DNA from: Pyrrhosoma nymphula
Lineage: Eukaryota > Arthropoda > Insecta > Odonata > Coenagrionidae
Direction: 5' to 3'
Assembly: GCA_963573305.1 (NCBI GenBank)
Contig: OY754335.1
Location: forward strand, 48,319,985-48,383,984
DNA: 64,000 bases
Under the pieces are notes generated by a model. The model was given only the letters and a program-made list of their open reading frames with translations, was not told the origin of the DNA and ran no database searches. Made by a program: the position numbers and the translations under genes. Shown piece by piece: positions 56,931 through 64,000 of the stretch. Position 1 is the first letter of the stretch. Each line of letters starts with the position of its first letter.

Positions 56931-59900
56931 TTTATATTGTTAGTTTCCTGTCGCAAACGGATGATCAGTCCGGAAGCAGGATAATAAAAAATGGATAAAA
57001 TACAATTCACGACCTCACTATGCCAAGAAAATGCAAAAGAGATCCAAATAATGCCATTGTAAAGGGTCAGTATAGAGATAATAGGGGAAATCATTTTGAA
57101 AGTCTACTGAAGCCCTTAATAAATAAGCTTTTGGAAGAAATTCCATAAGTAATAGAGAACACAGCAATGACCAAATATTATCATCGCGCAGTTAACCCAC
57201 GTCTCTGATTACGAGTAGCAATGGGACACCCTTGAGTAATTCATACATCCAAAATGGTTCCTCGCATATCTCGATTGCGTAAGTTTTGAAAAGACACCGA
57301 AGAGAATTTAAAATTAAATTTTTAAAATCATTTATTCGCCACTTCCGCCACTCTGCACTATCGCGCAGTGAACTAACTTTCATTTTATTTCCAACAAAAT
57401 TTCGAATCACTGATGTAAGCTAGCATGACAAGTTTATAATTAAATGTCAACTAATTCCCAGAATGAGAGGTAACAACTGAAGAGTTTAAAATAAACGAAC
57501 TGATCATAACTTACGTACACACCTCTGCACCTCAAAATATTTAAATGTATTACTAAATTATTACACTCATCTCATAGCTTACCTTTCCATTTCTCTATCT
57601 TCTCTCTAGCCATGTACTGTTATTGGCAGTTCTAAGGCGATTGAATGACTGTAGATATAAGCCCCAATGCTATTAACCAAATCTAACAGTAGAAAAGAGG
57701 ACAAGTTGGAAGATAATCTTTATTTTTGTTTACCACTCAACATGAATCAAATATGCATAGAAGGAAAATATGGCTGATAAAACCTATAAATAAGTAAAAT
57801 ATAAAAAATAACGAATATTAAAACCCGCCCTATAAGAATAAATGCAAACTGAAAAATCAGGAAATTAGTCACGTTCCAACAAAGAAACCAATCGTTCTTG
57901 GTGACTTAAGAGAAAATAAAGACAACATTTTAAATATGTTTACGGTACATTCATTTACTTTGGTCTCGAGTTGGAATTGGAATTCCCATTCAAGGGTCAT
58001 AAGGTTAAGCTTTTAGATATTTACATAATGTCTGACCATATTTTTGTAAGATCAAACACAGTAACAGTGGAATTCCTGATATATCAACATAGGTTTTATC
58101 AAATTTGGACGAGGTAGATTTTACTGTGTGTAGGTGCTGAATATTTGACGGGAGAAGTATTACTCACGGTATAAATTAACTATATCAAATGAGGCACTAG
58201 TGCATGATGACTACATATCTCAGTAGTCCATAGGAAAATATCCATTTATTGTGTTATCTGCTCAAAAAGTTTCAGATATTCACAATAGTATCTTTATGAT
58301 ACAATACAAATCAAGGGAATGCATTAATATCTCGGCAGATCAGAAACTTGTAGTTCCCAACGGCACGTTAATGTGTCTTCTCTTAAATGAATAAAAAATA
58401 TTAAAACAACACGTTATGAAGAAAAATAAAGCAAATGGTGCAGTATTAAAAAATTGGTTTTCTAACTTATAAATGTCATAAACTTCCTATTAAAAGATTT
58501 TAAAGCAACTATGTTTTATAATTAGTATTTACAAAGAATGTAGCAATTACTAAACATGTGCAACTAACGGCATTTCACCCAAGTTCTCCCCAGAGACATA
58601 TGTAAACGATAACTATGATTCTTACGGGAGGCAAAAGTTATAATTTTCTGATGCACGGCCATTGTATTTACTGAGGTTTTTGGCTTGGGGTTTGGGGAGA
58701 AGCCATAAAAGTTACTTGGAGGAGAAATTTATCTCCTTGGCACTGTGCACATACGTCAAAATGGAATTCAGTTACCAACTTATTTAGTCAGGACTTGAGC
58801 AAAATAACTGAAAAGAAAAAAATCCAAACCCTGAGGTAATATTGAATGCATACAGACTTCGGTAAAAGAAACTTAATTTCATGACCTCTCCTCTCAAAAT
58901 TACACAGACTTTGCAAGGAATTTTGCCCGACTTTCATGAAGGGCCGTTAGCTTTCCTGGTGGATGCACATGAGCGTTATCTCGGGTGTGACTCAGGGTTA
59001 GGTTTCCCATTGCCAAAGTTTCGACGAGCCACTCTCCCATCAGCCTCAGGCAGCCTGACCCAGTACAACAGCCGAGAGAATTCCATATAAAGCACCAATT
59101 TCTCCCCGACCATGAAATTCTAATCATAATACCACCAACTTATACAATGGTATCAACAGTGTAGCATCTTCAAGTCTTCGTTAAGAGGCTACGGTACCTT
59201 CCTCTCCAAGGTTCTGGTGTCTTAAAAAGATTACAACTTGAGGCTCCATCAGGAATCAAGCAGGGGAAAAATGGTAAATTACCACAATGCTTGAGGAGGC
59301 ATGCTCCTGCTTGCGCCGTCCACTCTTTCCCAGAGCTATTTCAGCGAAGCCTCACAGCATATCACCACCAGTTGGCGACGGTTTGTCTTCCACCGACGAG
59401 TCTGCTGCTCCTCTCATCTCTGGAACAGGTCTAAAAGAATTGCCACCACATTACAGTTCATTACCAATTACTTTCCAAAATCACTCGGTACCAAGCAAAT
59501 TCAACAGTGTAGTAGGTCATTTTATTACCATTTCCGATACGTCGATCCCAAGGGATAGGATATACGGTGCATAAGGAGCATCGGAGCCTTTGACGCCTGC
59601 TTTTGATAGAAGATCTGAAAATAAAATGAAACGACAACATAAGAAAGGAGGAAGGGACAAAATATTAGAAGACAACATTTTTGCATACTGCACCCAAAAA
59701 AAATAATCAAGAGGATTCTGGCATCACTGGAGATGCGAAGAGCTAGGCTAGATGCACGTGGGAAATCATGAAAAGAAAAATTAGGAGTATTCTCTCTATG
59801 GAGTTGTTACGAAGCTCCACATTCACTGCATCCGTCCTGAGCAGATAACTGCTCTTCACAAAGGCCTGTATACTACACGACATATTTCCCAAGGCGAGTA

Positions 59901-60006
59901 GATATATGAACACTTGAGAGAACACATGAACAAAATTATAAGGGGCTACGAAAACAGAAACATGTAGTGTTTAAGATTTCTAGAGGTGGAAAATATAGAA
60001 TAAGAC
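56931..60006. other. Long stretch without a recognisable gene
   Basis: AT-rich to 58800, then mixed. Overlapping frames at 59287-59574 have no known motif. No bounded repeat recognised. Confidence 0.4.
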
Positions 60007-60166
60007 CAGTGGTGCCCACAAAAGGGGGGCAATGACACAAAATTCGTCATGAAAAAATTGGGGAGGGAGAACCCGCGATTTAATAAAATTTTGGGGGGTG
60101 GGGATGAAACAATATTTTACACATGGAGGAGATGATCCATTGAGCCTAGGGGGATGTGCACCACTG
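60007..60166. mobile_element. hAT-type MITE, 160 bp
   Basis: Ends CAGTGGTGCCCACA and, reversed, CAGTGGTGCACATC. Flanks AATAAGAC (59999-60006) and AATAAGAC (60167-60174) are an exact 8-bp target duplication. Non-coding, with G-rich tracts. A worn relative lies at 34168-34314. Confidence 0.92.
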
Positions 60167-60179
60167 AATAAGACTAATA

Positions 60180-60500
60180 ATAAGCAGCCTAGAATATGTC
60201 CAAGATGTTTTAAATGGCTTCTTATAGTACGACAGAAAGTTTGATAGACTAGATAGGAAGAAATTGGAGGAAGGGCTGAAAAATAGCGGGAGATTGAAGA
60301 GACAGACAACCTATTAGGAATGTTTGCACGAACGTTAAGGGTAGTCGATGACGACTTGGAATAGGCCACGATAAGATGGGGAATGATGCAGGGATGTCCA
60401 CTATCTTAGATCCTTTTAAACGCTTACTCGGAAAAAATAGTTACAGAGCCATGGGATGGGAAGGAGATGGGAATAAATTTGGGAGGGGAGGTGATAGTCA
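60180..60500 (+). pseudogene. RTE-type reverse transcriptase fragment
   Basis: Pieces in order on the plus strand: YDRKFDRLDRKKLEEGLKNS (motif A region, where relatives read DYxKAFDRVxRxxL; the key Asp-Ala context is worn), then GMMQGCPLS with a stop, ILLNAYSEKIV (the GxxQGCPLSPxLFNLYxExI motif), then GINLGGEVI, which usually precedes the YADD box. Frames change several times. A 5' part could lie left of the MITE at 60007, but I could not read it. No catalytic YADD survives here. Confidence 0.7.
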
Positions 60501-61189
60501 TTCAGACTCACAGGTAACCAATCATTAGTCACCCACCCAGCCAAGGGATTACAGCCAATGATGAGCGCTCTAGAGGTGCATTAGGAAATGTATGGGATGA
60601 AAATAAATAAGTACCTACTTTAGTAAGGAACGTATTTTAGGTTCAGTGATAGGAAAATCCGATTTAGAATTTCCCTGAGAAAGGAAGCCTTTTCTTAATA
60701 TTACTTTACACGAGGCACTTAATTGCGCAGTTAAATGCACAGAAATTGTGAGAACGCTGGCACGGAACTAGAGCAGGGGCTCTTTTACTTTATTTTGTTC
60801 ATGCATTCGCGCAGTCATTCTAGCAAGTCTTCGCTTCACGCGACGCCATTTTCACTGCGCATCCACCCATTCATCAGACATTGGATTAAAGTGCCTTGTG
60901 AAACCCGGCTTTGAGAAAATGGAATTGGGTGAGTGGGTCTGAGAAGAGACGAGATGGAAAGGTTAGTTGATTAGGGGAGGCGAACAGAAACTGATGTCAT
61001 TAGCGCCATTAAGAAAGTTTTGAAAGGAAGGCATTCAAGGGGATGTATTCGTTTTGGTATTCCACCAGCTGATTGTTAGGTTTTAGGACAGTCCTTATCC
61101 TAACATCCAAAAGTCTGGGGCACTAGCTCTCATCCCCCACTATAGTTGGCTCGCCATCAGATCTCTCTTAAATTCCTCATATCATCTCA
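60501..61189. other. No recognisable gene
   Basis: Between two reverse transcriptase scraps. No readable LINE motif or other feature. Confidence 0.35.
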
Positions 61190-61370
61190 TTCTCTCCTTA
61201 TTTATTCCAGAAGTCCTACGACAAGGATGCGATCTGTCGTCCACGAGCTTCAATATCTACGTTGAAAAATCCAAAAATGAAATTAAGGAAAAATAAAAAA
61301 CACTGGTATATAAATAAATGGAGAAAAACTTCGCTGATGACTTAGCGATTCTGGCAGAGAAGGGACATTT
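61190..61370 (+). pseudogene. Second RTE-type reverse transcriptase scrap
   Basis: The plus strand reads EVLRQGCDLSSTSFNIYVEK, matching the RQGCxLSPxLFNIYxE motif, and then SKNEIKEK and a stop. After a shift, FADDLAILAEK follows at about 61330-61362, the polymerase active-site box with FADD in place of YADD. It is a separate copy from 60180-60500, as both contain the QGC motif. Confidence 0.75.
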
Positions 61371-62914
61371 TTATTTAATTTTTATTTCACGGCTTGAAAA
61401 TTACTTATAGCCACACGTGATACAGATTTAAAAAAGAACGCATAGCGGCTGTTATACATAATATGATAGATCGACGTCTAAAAGTTCCTACTGGGAGCGA
61501 GCAGCTAAATAGTACTTCTAACTCGCTTCGGATATGAAATCAAGTTTTTCAACCAGCATGATAGCGATAATTCTTGTTTGCCTGATAGCTGGTTCTGTAT
61601 CACACGATAGTGGAAAGCTATCGTGCTAGCGAGTACCCTCAAACTTGTGCTTGATCAAGTATCGCGTGAAACTGACTTTACTTACTACTAAGTAGGTAAC
61701 GAGTTCTCACAGGGCAACATAACTTAAGGTTACAATACGGTTAACACTCGTAAATAATATGCAGGGCTATATCCACATCCAGAATACCAAATTTACTATA
61801 AGAATACCGACCAATTCTAACATATATTTCATTCGCGGGGAAGGAGTTTCACCCAGCATTTTCCACATGCTAAAATCGAAGGTAAGATGAATATTTTAAG
61901 ACACCGACATACAAAGATAATTCACGACACTTTCACTTACTTCAAATAATTGATTTAAATTTCCCGAGGTTACCTTATTATTCACTTTCAGCAATGAAAT
62001 TTTCCCGAACACGTTCATGCTACACTTCATCCACCATCGTGACTCCAAGGCTTATCGGCAACGGTGCCCCATCGGTGGAGTGGAAGAAATTCAAAAACAA
62101 ATGAAAAAAGAAAATGATACAGCGGTACTATCGAAGCTATCGGTACTTAAGGAGTAGTTTTCGTCTTCGCTGCCGTAACTTACATTGTTTCCACTGATTA
62201 CAGGTCTCGAAATGGCGTTTTTCATTTATAAATTACGTTTGTTTAATTTATATCGTCTAATTACTCATTACAATTACAGATATACTTAAGAAAGAATTTT
62301 TTTTTAAATCGGTTCCATATTCGTGCATAGGAATGACAAAACATTATACATATAATGGACTTGTAAGTCTGGATAAAGAACTAGCATAATAATTGGGCCA
62401 TTCTAAGCTAGACAGGACTTCTTGAATGAACAAAATTGAACTCCATAAACCAATAACATCACCAAAATCTAGCATTGCCTAGCGAATTCATGTATATTTC
62501 TTAAAAATGGAAGAAGTTTGAACGCATTTCAAACTAATGAGAGATGGTAAGGTGAACTAGAAATCGAATTTTTGTTGTCATGGGGTTACGAGAACAACCG
62601 GCCACCGTGATTCACCTGCAAGAAAATGGCGTTGAAAGGAATCTAATGAGTACAAGAGAGAAGGAGAAATAAAGCCCACGCCAATGCAGATGTGTGCAAG
62701 ATGGAAGCCTTAATTTTTTAGGCGTCGGGAAAGGAAGTGTTGGGCATAGTGAGACAGGAAAAGAAGTTGGTGGCCGAGATTCGGAGAATGCAGAAAGAGG
62801 ACGGCGAGTGTGCTGAGATGTGAATGAAGGTGGAAAGATCTGATGCTTTACCGTCGTATGCTGTGGTTGTGAAGTCGATTTGGATACTCCACCGGGTCAA
62901 ATTCTGCATTTCTG
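61371..62914. other. No recognisable gene
   Basis: Anonymous DNA. A small stem (ATAGCTTTCCACTATCG area) lies near 61607-61625. Confidence 0.4.
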
Positions 62915-62965
62915 CCGACGCGACGTTTCGACGTGTTCGAGTCGTCCTTCGTCCTCAGGGCAGAA
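62915..62965. repeat. Single arm related to the 17598-17790 foldback
   Basis: GCCGACGCGACGTTTCGACG followed by CGTCCTTCGTCCTCAGGGC matches the arm order of the foldback at 17598-17790 (CCGACGTTTCGGCAGC then CCGTCCTCAG). No second arm found nearby. Confidence 0.45.
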
Positions 62966-63044
62966 TGTCGTGACTGTCAATTCAAAAAGTAGCAATAACA
63001 GCAACAATCGAAACTCCAGGTACTCCCTAGACAATTCCTGGGTA

Positions 63045-63120
63045 AAGGTGGGCGCCGCGCCGCCGGAAAATTTGGCCACGCCGCCACCGCCGAGTTAAAA
63101 TTTGCGGCGGCGGCGTCACA
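63045..63120. repeat. GCC-rich patch
   Basis: CGCCGCGCCGCC, CCGCCACCGCCG and GCGGCGGCGGCG words around two AAAATTT words, in AT-rich surroundings. It may be an end of a GC-rich repeat; no partner found. Confidence 0.5.
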
Positions 63121-64000
63121 CAATCTAAAACAATAATTTATTATACAGTAAGCTGTTTTATCTTGCAGAGTAATGATAATATAGATTATATAATAATAAT
63201 ATGTATGTTATAACATAGAATGGTAGTAATATCCGATTTTCATGCATTAAGTGACTCAAAATCATTACTCGCGCAATTGGTTTGAGATCATTTTAATCAA
63301 TTTAATTTATATTTCCAATTCAATTTCATAACCAATGAATAATAAAGTTGCCATAATTTAATACACGTGAACAAGTTCCGAACTTGGAATTTTCATCACA
63401 GACCAATTCCGACCGAAAAATGCCATATAAACAACAAAAATCAAGTTTCTCGCGAATCGCTCTGCCAATTATTTTCTTCCGGGGCAAAAAATATTCGAGA
63501 GGCATTTTAGAAATGGAATTTGAAAAGATTTCATCGGTGCAAGCACTTTTAATTTTAATTCGATCGAAGCCCACCGTGCATTTACATGTCCTCATAATGA
63601 AAGAAAGACATGTCTAGTCGCTCTCCTCGTACCACCTCGATGCTCGTACGCGCCCGGCGCGTCCACGCACGCAGAGGCTCGACTTATTTTTACTACTTCA
63701 TTCATCCTCCAATAGGTGTCACCATGTGCAGTCAACGCGCACGACGATGTTGCCTACGCCTTTGATTGTTGCCGTTGAATGTGGACCTTTCGTGCGTTTC
63801 GCACGTAAACTGTGCGCGCGAGACGCGTGGAACGCTTGAATGTGAATCCGGCTTAACTCGCATTTCGGTCCACATGTCTGCTCCAATGGTGATGCCCTCT
63901 CAACAGGCGGAAAGCGACTTTCCTATTTCAGGGATCTTTCGGGTTTGGTACCCGGTACTCAGGTCCATGATGGTCAATGTTTCGAAGCTCGAATCGAACA
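63121..64000. other. No recognisable gene; CpG-rich right end
   Basis: AT-rich to about 63600, then CpG-rich with words such as CGCACGTAAACTGTGCGCGC. It could be near a promoter that continues beyond the window. No exon called. Confidence 0.35.

Noticed and set aside
1..64000. CRISPR arrays, operons or a bacterial defence system
   Set aside because: The sequence is eukaryotic and transposon-rich; no regularly spaced identical repeats with unique spacers and no clustered prokaryotic genes were seen.
1..64000. LTR retrotransposon or endogenous virus
   Set aside because: No paired long direct repeats, no gag or integrase motifs and no primer-binding site were recognised.

Overview
This is eukaryotic, arthropod-like genomic DNA: AT-rich, with decayed transposons nested in one another and almost no open host coding sequence. 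There are no operons, ribosome-binding sites or prokaryotic genes. Transposase and reverse transcriptase relics of hAT and RTE type, a tRNA-derived SINE, TTAA-flanked MITEs and many foldback elements point to an insect-like arthropod. The species cannot be fixed by reading alone; a hemimetabolous insect such as an odonate is only a guess.

Layout. Positions 1-1299 show nothing recognisable. A complete but dead hAT element lies at 1308-4451, with perfect 16-bp inverted ends, an 8-bp target duplication and a decayed GTF2IRD2-like transposase. From 5.5 to 19 kb the sequence is a field of dispersed repeats: one abundant family with a core near CTACATAATACCCTGC, a tRNA-derived SINE, TTAA-flanked MITEs, foldbacks, and an RTE LINE fragment with a hairpin MITE inside it. 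From 19 to 25 kb there is GC-rich and then featureless DNA. From 25.5 to 27.8 kb come a DDE-type transposase scrap, two RTE pieces and a relic of a protein family I cannot name. From 31.5 to 36.4 kb two copies of an RNase H-bearing LINE face each other. From 36.6 to 38.2 kb lies a young-looking 5'-truncated RTE LINE with a 13-bp target duplication, followed by a second LINE tail.

The right half holds two more bounded hAT elements. One, at 43784-45820, carries a ZMYM/TTF-type transposase remnant. The other, at 47082-52895, carries a nearly intact BED-finger transposase with one intron, and a tandem array of its terminal motif. Just right of the latter is the only good host-gene evidence: a terminal exon (53238-53395) with a splice acceptor, stop codon and polyadenylation signal. 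A small upstream exon candidate (45880-45916) joins it in phase, which would place the hAT in the intron of a plus-strand host gene. From 54 kb to the end there are large palindromes, a tandem duplication, a bounded 160-bp hAT MITE and scraps of RTE reverse transcriptase.

Nothing here looks like a co-operating gene system. The interest lies in element structure, nesting, inverted pairs able to make double-stranded RNA, an unnamed mobile-element protein family, and a host gene interrupted by a hAT that may offer it an alternative first exon.
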